Assembly: GCF_900240975.1 (NCBI RefSeq)
Contig: NZ_LT968775.1
Coordinates: 1,660,714-1,724,713 of the forward strand
DNA from: Mycobacterium sp. 4858
GTDB taxonomy: Bacteria; Actinomycetota; Actinomycetes; Mycobacteriales; Mycobacteriaceae
DNA: 64,000 nucleotides
Direction of reading: 5' to 3'
Of the stretch, positions 18,630 to 28,320 are shown one piece after another. The translations under genes were made by a program, and so were the position numbers. Positions within the stretch are counted from its first letter, which is position 1. Each line of letters starts with the position of its first letter. A model generated the notes under the pieces. The model was not told where the DNA came from. It worked only from the letters and a program-made list of their open reading frames with translations, and did no database searches.

Positions 18630-19586
18630 ATGAAACGCATCTACGCCTTCGCGATCGGTCTGGCGATCGTCGCGGCCCCGGTGGCCGCCGCCCCCGTCGT
18701 CGCGTCCGCCGACCCGGGCGCCCGGTCGATGGACTACCAGCAGGCCACCGACGTGGTGATCGCGCGCGGGCTGTCGCAGCGCGGCGTGCCGTTCTCGTGG
18801 GCCGGTGGTGGCATCAACGGCCCCACCCGCGGCACCGGGACGGGCATCAACACCGTCGGATTCGACGCCTCGGGCCTGATGCAATACGCCTACGCCGGCG
18901 CCGGCATCAAGCTGCCGCGCTCGTCCGGGGCGATGTACAAGGTCGGCCAGAAGGTGCTGCCGCAGCAGGCGCACAAGGGCGACCTGATCTTCTACGGCCC
19001 CGAGGGCACCCAGAGCGTGGCGATGTACCTGGGCAACAACCAGATGCTCGAGGTGGGCGACGTCGTGCAGGTTTCGCCGGTGCGCGCCAACGGCATGGCC
19101 CCGTACCTGGTCCGGGTCCTGGGTGTCCCGTCGACGCCGGCCCAGCAACTGCCGCAGCAACTGCCCGCGCAGCAAGCGCCGACGCAGCAGACCCCGCTGC
19201 AGCAGCCACCGGTCCAGCAACTGCCGACACAGCAGGCCCCGGTGCAGCAGGCGCCGACCCAGCAACTGCCGGCCCAGCAGGCCCCGCTGCAGCAGCCGCC
19301 GGTCCAGCAACTGCCGACACAGCAGGCCCCGGTGCAGCAGGCGCCGCTGCAACAACAGTCCGCGCAGGCCCCGCTGCAGCAGGCCCCGATGCAGCAACAC
19401 CCGGCGCCACAGGCACCGTTGCAGCAGGCGCCGCTGCAGCAGGCACCGTTGCAGCAGGCGCCGTTGCAGCAGACCCCGATGCAGCAACTGCCGACCCAGC
19501 AAGCGTCGCCGCAACAGGCCCCCGTGCAGCTGCTGCCGCCCCAGCAATCTCCGTTCCTGCCCCCGGCGGCCGGCACCGCCCGGTAA
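18630..19586 (+). CDS. ripD: RipD-type non-catalytic NlpC/P60 protein with Gln/Pro repeat tail
   Basis: 318 residues, exported: signal peptide about 1-27 (cleavage near ASA-DPG). The NlpC/P60 domain (about 35-165) lacks the catalytic residues: the usual DCSG is D79-A80-S81-G82, and the catalytic His position in QSVAMYLG is Ser129. This is the RipD signature; M. tuberculosis RipD binds peptidoglycan but does not cut it. The C-terminal half (about 168-312) is a run of QQAPxQQ, QQLPxQQ and related units, longer than a typical linker and probably wall-binding or wall-spanning. It is followed by a strong intrinsic terminator. Expression may be controlled by the structured leader upstream. Confidence 0.92.
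   Translation: MKRIYAFAIGLAIVAAPVAAAPVVASADPGARSMDYQQATDVVIARGLSQRGVPFSWAGGGINGPTRGTGTGINTVGFDASGLMQYAYAGAGIKLPRSSGAMYKVGQKVLPQQAHKGDLIFYGPEGTQSVAMYLGNNQMLEVGDVVQVSPVRANGMAPYLVRVLGVPSTPAQQLPQQLPAQQAPTQQTPLQQPPVQQLPTQQAPVQQAPTQQLPAQQAPLQQPPVQQLPTQQAPVQQAPLQQQSAQAPLQQAPMQQHPAPQAPLQQAPLQQAPLQQAPLQQTPMQQLPTQQASPQQAPVQLLPPQQSPFLPPAAGTAR
19195..19347 (+). repeat. 90-bp offset duplication inside the ripD repeat tail
   Basis: A block of about 60 bp (from 19195) recurs with one or two changes 90 bp later (from 19285), encoding LQQPPVQQLPTQQAP twice. It lies in a longer region (19140-19560) of CAG-rich short repeats. The near-identity at DNA level suggests recent in-frame expansion. Confidence 0.8.
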
Positions 19587-19615
19587 TTCCCGGCGCTTCC
19601 CGGGGTGTTTTCAAC

Positions 19616-19654
19616 ACCGCCACCTGCTCCTGACCGGGAGCGGGTGGCGGTTTT
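19616..19654 (+). terminator. Intrinsic terminator after ripD
   Basis: A 15-bp stem (ACCGCCACCTGCTCC pairing with GGAGCGGGTGGCGGT, one G-T wobble) with a six-base loop is followed by TTTT. It lies 30 bases after the ripD stop and 21 bases before the next gene, whose own AT-rich GGTAAATTAGC segment may be its promoter. Such a classic terminator is uncommon in mycobacteria. Confidence 0.85.
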
Positions 19655-19674
19655 CGGTAAATTAGCGGTCAATC

Positions 19675-21831
19675 ATGCCGACCCTGTCCCTGCCTCCCCG
19701 ACCGGTCGCGACCGCGAAACCGGTCACTTCGGGAGCGCGTAAGACGGGGTTCTATCGCTACGACCTCGACGGGTTGCGCGGCATCGCGATCGCGCTGGTC
19801 GCCGTGTTCCACGTCTGGTTCGGCCGGGTCTCCGGCGGCGTCGACGTGTTCCTGGCGCTGTCGGGATTCTTCTTCGGCGGCAAGATCATTCGCGCGGCGC
19901 TGAACCCGGCCGCCACCCTGTCGCCGGTGGCGGAGGTGATCCGGCTCGTGCGCCGCCTGGTCCCGGCTCTCGTCGTGGTGCTGGCCGGGTGCGCGGTGCT
20001 GACCATTCTGGTGCAGCCGGAAACCCGCTGGGAGACCTTCGCCGACCAGAGCCTCGCCAGCCTCGGCTACTACCAGAATTGGGAGCTGGCCAGCACCGCG
20101 TCGGACTACCTGCGCGCGGGCGAAGCCGTCAGCCCCCTGCAACACGTCTGGTCCATGTCGGTGCAGGGCCAGTTCTACGTCGCCTTCCTGCTGTTGGTCG
20201 CCGGGTGCGCGTACCTCTTCCGCCGTCGGCTGGGCGCCCGCCTGCGCACCCTGTTCCTGGTGCTGCTGACGGCGCTGACGGTCGCGTCGTTCGTCTACGC
20301 GATCGTCGCGCACCAGAGCGACCAGGCCGCCGCCTACTACAACAGCTTCGCGCGCGCCTGGGAGCTGTTGGTGGGGGCGCTCGTCGGTGCGCTGGTGCCG
20401 TCCATCCGCTGGCCGATGTGGTTGCGCACGCTGTTGGCCACCGCCGCGCTGGCCGCGATCGCGTCGTGCGGGGCCCTGATCGACGGCGTGGAGGAATTCC
20501 CCGGCCCGTGGGCGCTGGTGCCCGTCGGGGCCACCACGCTGATGATCCTCGCGGGGGCCGGCCTGCAGGGCGATCCCGCAGCCAAGGACCGGCTGCCGCT
20601 GCCGAACCGGCTGCTGGCCACCGGGCCGCTGGTCGCATTGGGCGCGATGGCGTATTCGCTCTATCTGTGGCACTGGCCGCTGCTGATCTTCTGGCTGTCC
20701 TTCACCGGGCACCGGCACGCCAACTTCGTCGAAGGCACGGCGGTGCTGCTGGTCTCGGGGCTGCTGGCATACCTGACCACCCGGCTCGTCGAGGATCCGC
20801 TGCGCTACCGCACCGCCGGGAGGGCACCGGCGCCCGCGCCCGCCTGGCTGGCCCACCTGCCCAGGCCCACGATGGCGCTGGGAACGGCGATCGTGCTGCT
20901 GGGCGTCACGCTGACGGCGACGTCGTTCACGTGGCGCCAGCACGTCACCGTCCTGCGGGCCGCGGGCAAGGAGCTCAGCGTGCTCAACCCGCAGGACTAT
21001 CCGGGGGCCCGCGCCCTGACCGAGCACGTGCGGGTACCGGCGTTGCCGATGCGGCCCAGCGTGCTGGAGGTCAAGGACGACCTGCCGTCCTCCACCCGCG
21101 ACGGTTGCATCAGCGACTTCGTCAACCCCGCGGTGGTGGTGTGCACCTACGGCGACACGACCGCGGACCGCACGATCGCGCTGGCGGGTGGGTCCCACGC
21201 CGAGCACTGGCTGCCCGCGCTGAGCCTGCTCGGCCGGATGCACCACTTCAAGGTGACGACATATCTCAAGATGGGCTGCCCGCTGTCCACCGAGGAAGTC
21301 CCGTTGATCATGGGCAACAACCTCGCCTACCCGCAGTGCCGGGAGTGGGTGGAACAGGCGATGGACAAGGTGATCGCCGATCGCCCCGACTACGTGTTCA
21401 CCACGACCACCCGGCCGTGGAACATCAAGCCCGGTGACGTGATGCCGGCGACGTACATCGGAATCTGGCAGCGGTTCTCCGACAACAACATTCCGATCCT
21501 CGGCATGCGCGACACCCCCTGGTTGGTCAAAAACGGCCAGCCGTTCGATCCGGCGGATTGCCTGGCCAAGAAGGGCGGCAACCCCCAGTCGTGCGCGATC
21601 AAGCGATCCGACGTGTTGTCCGACCGCAACCAGACCCTCGACTTCGTCACACAGTTCCCCCTGCTGAAGGTGCTCGACATGTCCGACGCCATCTGCCGCG
21701 CCGACGTGTGCCGCCCGGTCGAGGGCAACGTGCTGATCTACCACGGCGCGCACCACCTCACCCCCACCTACGTGCGGACCATGGCGGGTGAATTGGGCGG
21801 CCAGATCGCCGCCAACACCGGTTGGTGGTGA
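19675..21831 (+). CDS. Acyltransferase-3 / SGNH fused membrane protein (Rv1565c homologue)
   Basis: 718 residues. The N-terminal half (about 20-415) is an acyltransferase-3 (OafA/YrhL) domain with about ten to eleven helices; it starts YRYDLDGLRGIAIALVAVFHVW, which includes the RG and catalytic His motif. The C-terminal extracytoplasmic part (about 430-718) resembles an SGNH hydrolase-like domain: LAGGSHAEHW holds the nucleophile-like serine, and YHGAHHLTPTYV is the C-terminal block, in which the usual aspartate before H-L is absent. OafA-like proteins O-acetylate or acylate cell-surface sugars. Neighbouring ripD and tre genes suggest an envelope role. A long antisense frame is a codon-bias shadow. 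Confidence 0.85.
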   Translation: MPTLSLPPRPVATAKPVTSGARKTGFYRYDLDGLRGIAIALVAVFHVWFGRVSGGVDVFLALSGFFFGGKIIRAALNPAATLSPVAEVIRLVRRLVPALVVVLAGCAVLTILVQPETRWETFADQSLASLGYYQNWELASTASDYLRAGEAVSPLQHVWSMSVQGQFYVAFLLLVAGCAYLFRRRLGARLRTLFLVLLTALTVASFVYAIVAHQSDQAAAYYNSFARAWELLVGALVGALVPSIRWPMWLRTLLATAALAAIASCGALIDGVEEFPGPWALVPVGATTLMILAGAGLQGDPAAKDRLPLPNRLLATGPLVALGAMAYSLYLWHWPLLIFWLSFTGHRHANFVEGTAVLLVSGLLAYLTTRLVEDPLRYRTAGRAPAPAPAWLAHLPRPTMALGTAIVLLGVTLTATSFTWRQHVTVLRAAGKELSVLNPQDYPGARALTEHVRVPALPMRPSVLEVKDDLPSSTRDGCISDFVNPAVVVCTYGDTTADRTIALAGGSHAEHWLPALSLLGRMHHFKVTTYLKMGCPLSTEEVPLIMGNNLAYPQCREWVEQAMDKVIADRPDYVFTTTTRPWNIKPGDVMPATYIGIWQRFSDNNIPILGMRDTPWLVKNGQPFDPADCLAKKGGNPQSCAIKRSDVLSDRNQTLDFVTQFPLLKVLDMSDAICRADVCRPVEGNVLIYHGAHHLTPTYVRTMAGELGGQIAANTGWW

Positions 21832-21866
21832 ACGCGCCCGGCGCCGCTGACCGCGACTAAGGTCGA

Positions 21867-24068
21867 GTGGTGCCGACCGACAATCACGCTTCAGCAGCAG
21901 GCGTATCTGGTAATCAGCAGCCGAAACTGGCCACCGTATGGCCGGGGAACCCCTATCCGCTCGGCGCCTCGTATGACGGGGCGGGGACCAACTTCTCGGT
22001 GTTCTCCGAGATCGCCGAGAGGGTCGAGTTGTGCCTGATCGACGACGCCGGGGCGGAATCGCGCATCCCGCTCGACGAGGTTGACGGCTTTGTCTGGCAT
22101 GCCTATCTGCCGAACATCACCCCGGGCCAGCGCTACGGCTTCCGGGTGTACGGGCCCTTCGATCCGGCCGCCGGCCACCGCTGCGACCCGAGCAAGCTTC
22201 TGCTCGACCCGTACGGCAAGGCGTTCCACGGCGAGTTCACCTTCGGCCAGGCGCTGTTCTCCTACGACATGAAGGCCGTCCACCCCGACGGCGATGACGC
22301 CGACCCCGGGACTCCCCCGATGGTCGACTCGCTGGGCCACACCATGACCAGCGTGGTGAGCAACCCCTTCTTCGACTGGGGCTCGGATCGTTCGCCGCTC
22401 ACCCCCTACCACGAAACGGTGATCTACGAGGCCCACGTGAAGGGCATGACCCAGACCCACCCGGGCATCCCCGCCGAACTTCGCGGCACCTTTGCCGGCA
22501 TGGCTCACCCGGTGGTCATCGACTACCTCAAGTCGCTGAACGTCACCGCGCTGGAGCTGATGCCGGTGCACCAGTTCATGCACGACTCGCGGCTGCTGGA
22601 CCTCGGCTTGCGAAACTACTGGGGTTACAACACTTTCGGGTTCTTCGCGCCGCACAATCAATACGCGGCCAACCGCAACGCGAGCGTCGCCGAGTTCAAG
22701 TCGATGGTGCGTGCGCTGCACGAAGCCGGCATCGAGGTCATCCTCGACGTGGTATACAACCACACCGCCGAGGGCAATCACCTCGGCCCGACGATCAACT
22801 TCCGCGGCATCGACAACGCCGCCTACTACCGGCTCGTCGACGAGGATCTGCGCCTGTACAAGGACTACACGGGCACGGGCAACAGCCTCAACGCCCGCCA
22901 CCCGCACGTCCTGCAGCTGATCATGGACTCGCTGCGCTATTGGGTGACCGAGATGCACGTCGACGGGTTCCGCTTCGATCTGGCCGCCACGCTCGCGCGG
23001 GAGCTGCACGACGTCGACCGATTGAGCGCGTTCTTCGATCTGGTGCAGCAGGATCCGATTGTCAGCCAGGTCAAGTTGATCGCCGAGCCGTGGGACGTCG
23101 GCGAGGGTGGCTACCAGGTCGGAAATTTCCCGGGTTTGTGGACGGAGTGGAACGGGAAGTATCGCGATACTGTGCGTGACTACTGGCGGGGCGAGCCCGC
23201 AACCTTGGGCGAGTTCGCGTCCCGGCTGACCGGGTCGTCGGACCTGTATGAGGCGACCGGCCGTCGCCCGAGCGCCAGCATCAACTTCGTCACCGCCCAC
23301 GACGGGTTCACGCTCAACGACCTGGTTTCCTACAACGAAAAGCACAACCTGGCCAACGGCGAAGACAACCGGGACGGCGAAAGCCACAACCGCTCATGGA
23401 ACTGCGGCGTCGAGGGACCGACCGACGACCCGGAGATCTTGGCGCTGCGCGCCCGCCAGATGCGTAACTTCTGGGCGACCCTGATGCTCAGTCAGGGCAC
23501 GCCGATGATCGCGCACGGCGACGAGCTGGGCCGCACCCAGAACGGCAACAACAACGTGTACTGCCAGGACTCCGAATTGTCTTGGATGGATTGGTCGTTG
23601 GTGGACAAGAATTCGGACCTGCTGGCGTTCGCGCGCAAGGTGAGCAAGTTGCGCAAGAACCACCCGGTGTTCCGCCGCCGCCGGTTCTTCGAGGGTGAGC
23701 CGATCCGAAGCGGCGACGACGTGCGCGACATCGCCTGGCTTAATCCGAGCAGCCGCGAGATGACGCACGAGGACTGGGGTGCAAGCATTCACAAGTGTGT
23801 GGCGGTGTTCCTCAACGGCGAGGCGATCACCGCACCCAATGCACGCGGCGAACGGGTGGTCGACGACTCATTCCTGTTGTGCTTCAACGCCGGCGAGGAG
23901 CCGGTGCAGTTCGTACTGCCGAACAACGAATATGCGCAGGAGTGGACCGTGGAACTGGACACCAACGACCAGGTGGGCGTCAAAGACGATGGCCCCCAGG
24001 TGATGAACGCCGAGGAGCAGATCGTGGTGGGTTCACGTTCACTTCTGGTATTACGTAAGACCATGTGA
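21867..24068 (+). CDS. treX: Glycogen debranching enzyme TreX/GlgX
   Basis: 733-residue GH13 enzyme that hydrolyses alpha-1,6 branches of glycogen/maltodextrin, supplying linear chains to TreY. N-terminal CBM48-type domain (PYPLGASYDGAGTNFSVFS), then the catalytic barrel with DVVYNHTAEG, nucleophile Asp in DGFRFDLAATL, acid Glu in KLIAEPWDVGEGG and transition-state Asp in VTAHDGFTLNDL. GTG 21867 or the adjacent GTG 21870 can serve as start. First gene of treX-treY-treZ, with four bases before treY. Confidence 0.95.
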   Translation: MVPTDNHASAAGVSGNQQPKLATVWPGNPYPLGASYDGAGTNFSVFSEIAERVELCLIDDAGAESRIPLDEVDGFVWHAYLPNITPGQRYGFRVYGPFDPAAGHRCDPSKLLLDPYGKAFHGEFTFGQALFSYDMKAVHPDGDDADPGTPPMVDSLGHTMTSVVSNPFFDWGSDRSPLTPYHETVIYEAHVKGMTQTHPGIPAELRGTFAGMAHPVVIDYLKSLNVTALELMPVHQFMHDSRLLDLGLRNYWGYNTFGFFAPHNQYAANRNASVAEFKSMVRALHEAGIEVILDVVYNHTAEGNHLGPTINFRGIDNAAYYRLVDEDLRLYKDYTGTGNSLNARHPHVLQLIMDSLRYWVTEMHVDGFRFDLAATLARELHDVDRLSAFFDLVQQDPIVSQVKLIAEPWDVGEGGYQVGNFPGLWTEWNGKYRDTVRDYWRGEPATLGEFASRLTGSSDLYEATGRRPSASINFVTAHDGFTLNDLVSYNEKHNLANGEDNRDGESHNRSWNCGVEGPTDDPEILALRARQMRNFWATLMLSQGTPMIAHGDELGRTQNGNNNVYCQDSELSWMDWSLVDKNSDLLAFARKVSKLRKNHPVFRRRRFFEGEPIRSGDDVRDIAWLNPSSREMTHEDWGASIHKCVAVFLNGEAITAPNARGERVVDDSFLLCFNAGEEPVQFVLPNNEYAQEWTVELDTNDQVGVKDDGPQVMNAEEQIVVGSRSLLVLRKTM

Positions 24069-24071
24069 CGC

Positions 24072-26372
24072 ATGGCCTTACCCATACTGTCGACCTACCG
24101 GCTGCAGCTGCGGGGTGAGGCCAGCGGGTTCGCGTTCACCTTCGCCGACGCGGAAAATCTGCTGGATTACCTGGACGAGCTCGGGGTGTCGCACCTCTAC
24201 CTGTCCCCGATCATGACCGCGGCCACCGGGTCCAACCACGGCTACGACGTCACCGACCCGACGACGGTCTCCCCCGAGCTCGGCGGCCGCGATGGGCTGG
24301 AACGGCTGTCGGCGGCGGCGCGCGAGCGCGGCATCGGCCTGATCGTCGACATCGTGCCCAACCACGTGGGGATCGACCAGCCCCAGCAGAACGCGTGGTG
24401 GTGGGACGTGCTGACGCACGGCCGGTCCTCGGACTATGCAACGTATTTCGACATCGACTGGGACCTCGACGCGGACGGCCGCATCGTGCTGCCGATCCTG
24501 GGTTCCGACGACGACGCCGCCGACTTGCACGTCGATGGTGACCTGCTGCGGCTGGGTGACCTGGCCCTGCCCATGGCGCCCGGCACCGCGGAGGGGACCG
24601 GACCCGAGGTGCACGATCGCCAGCACTACCGGCTGGTGGGCTGGCGCAACGGCGTGTGCGGCTACCGGCGTTTCTTCTCGATCACCTCGCTGGCCGGGCT
24701 GCGCCAGGAGGACCGCGCGGTGTTCGACGCGACCCACGCCGAGGTCGCCCGCTGGGTGGCCGAGGGACTCGTCGACGGCGTGCGCATCGATCACCCCGAC
24801 GGGCTGTCCGACCCCTGCGGCTACTTGGCGTGGTTGCGCGAATCGGTTGGCCCGCAAACGTGGATCGTGATCGAAAAGATCCTCGCGGTCGACGAGGCGC
24901 TCGAGCCCACCCTGCCCGTCGGCGGCACCACCGGCTACGACGTGCTGCGTGAGGTCGGCGGCGTGTTCGTCGACCCGAGCGGCGCGCCCGCGCTGACCGA
25001 GCTCGTCGAGTCGGCGGGCCTGGACTACGGCGCGGCGCCGCAGATGTTGTCCGAACTGAAGATCCACGCGGCCACCGACACGCTGGCCAGCGAACTGCGC
25101 CGGCTGTGCCGCGCCGTCGTGGCGGCGGCCGGCGCCGATCACCCACGGCTGCCCGACGCGGTAGCCGCGCTGCTCACCCATATCGGCGTCTACCGCTGCG
25201 ACTATCCGGGGCTGTCGGCGATCATGCCGACCGCGCTCGCCGAAACCCAAGCGCGCGCACCGGAATTGGGGCCCGCCCTGCAGGTGCTCGCCGCGGCGCT
25301 GGCCTCCGGCGGCGAGCCGGCCACCCGGCTGCAGCAGCTGTGCGGCGCGGTCACCGCCAAGGCAAGCGAGGACTGCTACTTCTACCGCGATGCCCGGCTG
25401 GTGTCGCTCAACGAGGTGGGCGGCGAACCGCACCGGTTCGGCGTCGGCGCGGCGGAGTTCCATCACAGCGCCGCCGCCCGCGCCCGCCTGTGGCCGCAGA
25501 CGATGACGACGCTGACCACGCACGACACCAAGCGCGGCGAGGACGTGCGAGCCCGCATCGGGGTGCTGTCGCAGGTTCCCTCGCTGTGGACCGAGTTCGT
25601 CGCCCGCTGGGAGGTCGACGCGCCCTCACCCGACCGGGCCACCGGACAGTTCCTGTGGCAGAACATCTTCGGCGTGTGGCCGGTCGGCGGCGAGGTCACC
25701 GCAGAGCTGCGCCAGCGGCTGCACGCCTACGCCGAGAAGGCCATCCGCGAAGCGGCCTGGCGCACCTCGTGGAATGACCCGGACGCCGAGTTTGAGGACG
25801 CCGTGCACCGGTGGCTGGATGAGGTGTTCGACGGCCCGGTGGCGGGCCAACTGACCGAACTGGTCGTCCAGCTCAACCCGCACGCCGCCAGCGACGCACT
25901 GGGCCAGAAGCTGCTGGCCCTGACGGTGCCCGGGATACCGGACGTCTACCAGGGCACGGAACTGTGGGACGACAGCCTCGTGGACCCGGACAACCGCAGG
26001 CCGGTCGACTACGCGGCCCGGCGCGACGCGTTGAAGGCGTTGGAGCACCCCAAGATTCGGGTGGTCACGACGGCGCTCCGGGTGCGTCGCGCCCACCCGG
26101 AAACCTTCCTGCATGGCCACTACGTGCCCGTCCTGGCCGACGGCGACGCCGGCGACCACGTGCTCGCCTTCCGCCGAGGCGACGACATCGTGGTCGCGGT
26201 GACCCGCTGGACCGTGCGGCTGGCCGAAACCGGCTGGGGCAACACGGTGCTGCCGCTGCCCGACGGGACCTGGAAGGACGCCCTGACCGGTGCCGTCGCG
26301 GACGGCCCGACCTCGGCCGCGCAGCTGTTCGCCGACCTGCCCGTCGTACTGCTGGAGCGTCACCATGACTGA
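24072..26372 (+). CDS. treY: Maltooligosyltrehalose synthase
   Basis: 766-residue GH13 enzyme that isomerises the reducing-end alpha-1,4 bond of maltooligosaccharide to alpha,alpha-1,1, forming maltooligosyltrehalose. Motifs: STYRLQL at the N-terminus, VSHLYLSPIMTAATGSNHGYDVTD, DIVPNHVG, nucleophile in GVRIDHPDGLSDP, acid Glu in IVIEKILAVDE, and TTHDTKRGEDVRARI near the C-terminus. The stop overlaps the treZ ATG by eight bases, indicating coupled translation with the next enzyme. Confidence 0.96.
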   Translation: MALPILSTYRLQLRGEASGFAFTFADAENLLDYLDELGVSHLYLSPIMTAATGSNHGYDVTDPTTVSPELGGRDGLERLSAAARERGIGLIVDIVPNHVGIDQPQQNAWWWDVLTHGRSSDYATYFDIDWDLDADGRIVLPILGSDDDAADLHVDGDLLRLGDLALPMAPGTAEGTGPEVHDRQHYRLVGWRNGVCGYRRFFSITSLAGLRQEDRAVFDATHAEVARWVAEGLVDGVRIDHPDGLSDPCGYLAWLRESVGPQTWIVIEKILAVDEALEPTLPVGGTTGYDVLREVGGVFVDPSGAPALTELVESAGLDYGAAPQMLSELKIHAATDTLASELRRLCRAVVAAAGADHPRLPDAVAALLTHIGVYRCDYPGLSAIMPTALAETQARAPELGPALQVLAAALASGGEPATRLQQLCGAVTAKASEDCYFYRDARLVSLNEVGGEPHRFGVGAAEFHHSAAARARLWPQTMTTLTTHDTKRGEDVRARIGVLSQVPSLWTEFVARWEVDAPSPDRATGQFLWQNIFGVWPVGGEVTAELRQRLHAYAEKAIREAAWRTSWNDPDAEFEDAVHRWLDEVFDGPVAGQLTELVVQLNPHAASDALGQKLLALTVPGIPDVYQGTELWDDSLVDPDNRRPVDYAARRDALKALEHPKIRVVTTALRVRRAHPETFLHGHYVPVLADGDAGDHVLAFRRGDDIVVAVTRWTVRLAETGWGNTVLPLPDGTWKDALTGAVADGPTSAAQLFADLPVVLLERHHD

Positions 26373-28107
26373 ATTCCGCGTCTGGGCACCCAAACCGGAG
26401 TCGGTCCGGCTCGACGTCGAGGGCCGGGTGCACCCGATGACGCGCGCCGACGACGGCTGGTGGCACACGAGGGTCGACGCGGCGCCGGATGCCCGCTACG
26501 GGTTCGTGCTCGACGACGATCCCACCGTGCTGCCCGACCCGCGCTCACCCCGCCAGCCCGACGGCGTGCACGCGCGCTCGCAGCTGTGGGACCCGGCCGG
26601 CGCGGCGTGGACCGACGACGACTGGCAGGGCCGGCCGGTCGAGGGCGCGGTGATCTACGAACTGCACCTGGGCACCTTCACCGAGGCCGGCACCTTCGAC
26701 TCCGCGATCGAGAAGCTGGACTACCTGGTGGACCTGGGCGTCGACTTCGTCGAGCTGATGCCGGTGAATTCCTTTGCCGGAACGCATGGCTGGGGATACG
26801 ACGGGGTGCTGTGGTACAGCGTGCACGAACCCTACGGCGGCCCCGACGGCCTCGTCCGGTTCGTCGACGCCTGCCACGCGCGGGGTCTGGGCGTGCTGAT
26901 CGACGCGGTGTTCAACCACCTCGGCCCGTCGGGCAACTACCTGCCGAAGTTCGGGCCCTACCTGTCGTCGGCCAGCAACCCCTGGGGCGAGGGCATCAAC
27001 ATCGCCGACGCCGACTCCGACGAGGTACGCCGCTACATCATCGGGTGCGCGTTGCGCTGGATGCGCGACTTCCACGCCGACGGGCTGCGGCTGGACGCCG
27101 TGCATGCCCTGGTGGACACCACGGCCATCCACATCCTCGAGGAGCTCGCGACCGAAACCGATTGGCTGTCGCAGCAGTTGGGCCGTCCGCTGTCGCTGAT
27201 CGCCGAGAGCGACCTCAACGACCCGCGGCTGATCACCGCGCGCGACCGTGGGGGGTACGGCCTGACCGCGCAATGGGCGGACGACATCCATCACGCCATC
27301 CACACCGCGGTGTCGGGTGAGCGGCAGGGTTACTACGCGGATTTCGGGTCGCTGGCCACGCTGGGACAAACGCTGCGCCACGGATACTTTCACGCGGCCA
27401 CGTATTCGTCGTTCCGGCGCCGCCGCCACGGCCGGCCGCTGGACACCACGGAAAAGTCGGGCATCCCCGGCACCCGGCTGGTCGCGTACACCTGCACGCA
27501 TGACCAGGTCGGCAACCGGGCGCTCGGGGACCGGCCGTCACAGAACCTGACCGGCGGGCAGCTGGCGATCAAGGCCGCGCTTGCGCTCGGGACGCCCTTC
27601 ACCGCAATGCTTTTCATGGGTGAGGAGTATGCGGCGTCGACGCCGTTCCAGTTCTTCAGCTCGCATCCCGAGCCGGAGCTGGCCAAGGCCACCGCCGAAG
27701 GGCGCAAGGCCGAGTTCGCCGAACACGGCTGGGATGCCGACGAGATCCCCGACCCGCAGGACCCGCAGACGTTCCGGCGCTCGAAACTCAGGTGGGACGA
27801 GGTCGACTCGGGCGAGCACGGCCGCGTGCACCGGCTCTACCGCGAGCTGATCGCCTTGCGGCACAGCGACCCCGACCTGGCCGACCCGTGGCTGGAGCAC
27901 CTCACGGTCGACTACGACGAGGACCAGCGCTGGATCAGCGTGTCGCGCGGGCGGTTGCGCATCGTATGCAACCTCGGGCCCGAGGCGGTGAAGGTGCCCG
28001 TCGCCGGTGACGTGGTCCTGGCCTGGGGCGATCCCTCGGTCGACGCCGACCACACGGTGCTGGAAGGCCAGTCCTTCGCCATCCTGGCGGTGCGCGCCCA
28101 GACGTAA
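26365..28107 (+). CDS. treZ: Maltooligosyltrehalose trehalohydrolase
   Basis: 580-residue GH13 enzyme releasing trehalose from maltooligosyltrehalose, completing the glycogen-to-trehalose pathway. N-terminal FRVWAPKPESVRLDVEG is the CBM48-like strand domain; the barrel has DAVFNHLGPSG, nucleophile in DGLRLDAVHAL, acid in SLIAESDLNDPRL and YTCTHDQVGNRA with the third carboxylate. ATG 26365 is inside the end of treY; earlier in-frame starts are only treY shadows. Confidence 0.96.
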   Translation: MTEFRVWAPKPESVRLDVEGRVHPMTRADDGWWHTRVDAAPDARYGFVLDDDPTVLPDPRSPRQPDGVHARSQLWDPAGAAWTDDDWQGRPVEGAVIYELHLGTFTEAGTFDSAIEKLDYLVDLGVDFVELMPVNSFAGTHGWGYDGVLWYSVHEPYGGPDGLVRFVDACHARGLGVLIDAVFNHLGPSGNYLPKFGPYLSSASNPWGEGINIADADSDEVRRYIIGCALRWMRDFHADGLRLDAVHALVDTTAIHILEELATETDWLSQQLGRPLSLIAESDLNDPRLITARDRGGYGLTAQWADDIHHAIHTAVSGERQGYYADFGSLATLGQTLRHGYFHAATYSSFRRRRHGRPLDTTEKSGIPGTRLVAYTCTHDQVGNRALGDRPSQNLTGGQLAIKAALALGTPFTAMLFMGEEYAASTPFQFFSSHPEPELAKATAEGRKAEFAEHGWDADEIPDPQDPQTFRRSKLRWDEVDSGEHGRVHRLYRELIALRHSDPDLADPWLEHLTVDYDEDQRWISVSRGRLRIVCNLGPEAVKVPVAGDVVLAWGDPSVDADHTVLEGQSFAILAVRAQT

Positions 28108-28117
28108 AGGCGCGGCT

Positions 28118-28315
28118 GTGGATAACGGTGAGCGGCCGCGCCGGGCGACCGTCGATGATTCGCCAATGAATCGATCCGCATTCGGCCGGTGTATCGGCCT
28201 GCTGAGGAAGAAGAACACGACGCCGGCTCCGCCGGTCGCGCTCGACGAGACGCCGCCGGAGCGCAGCGTGGTCCTGTTGTGGACGGGCCCCGGTCTGGGA
28301 AACGGTCGCACCTAA
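28118..28315 (+). CDS. Possible small hypothetical protein
   Basis: 65-residue frame from GTG 28118 (or 49 residues from ATG 28166, MNRSAFGRCIGLLRKKNTTP). It begins eleven bases after treZ, in the same direction, and ends just before the convergent MocR gene. No family recognised and no membrane helix. Supported only by position, intact frame and plausible start; it may be non-coding. Confidence 0.35.
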   Translation: MDNGERPRRATVDDSPMNRSAFGRCIGLLRKKNTTPAPPVALDETPPERSVVLLWTGPGLGNGRT

Positions 28316-28320
28316 GGCGT

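Noticed and set aside
18630..19586. Active NlpC/P60 endopeptidase
   Set aside because: The nucleophile cysteine and catalytic histidine are replaced by Ala and Ser.
19669..21756. 695-residue minus-strand frame over the acyltransferase gene
   Set aside because: Same shadow effect; composition is Arg/Gly/Gln/His rich with no fold signature.
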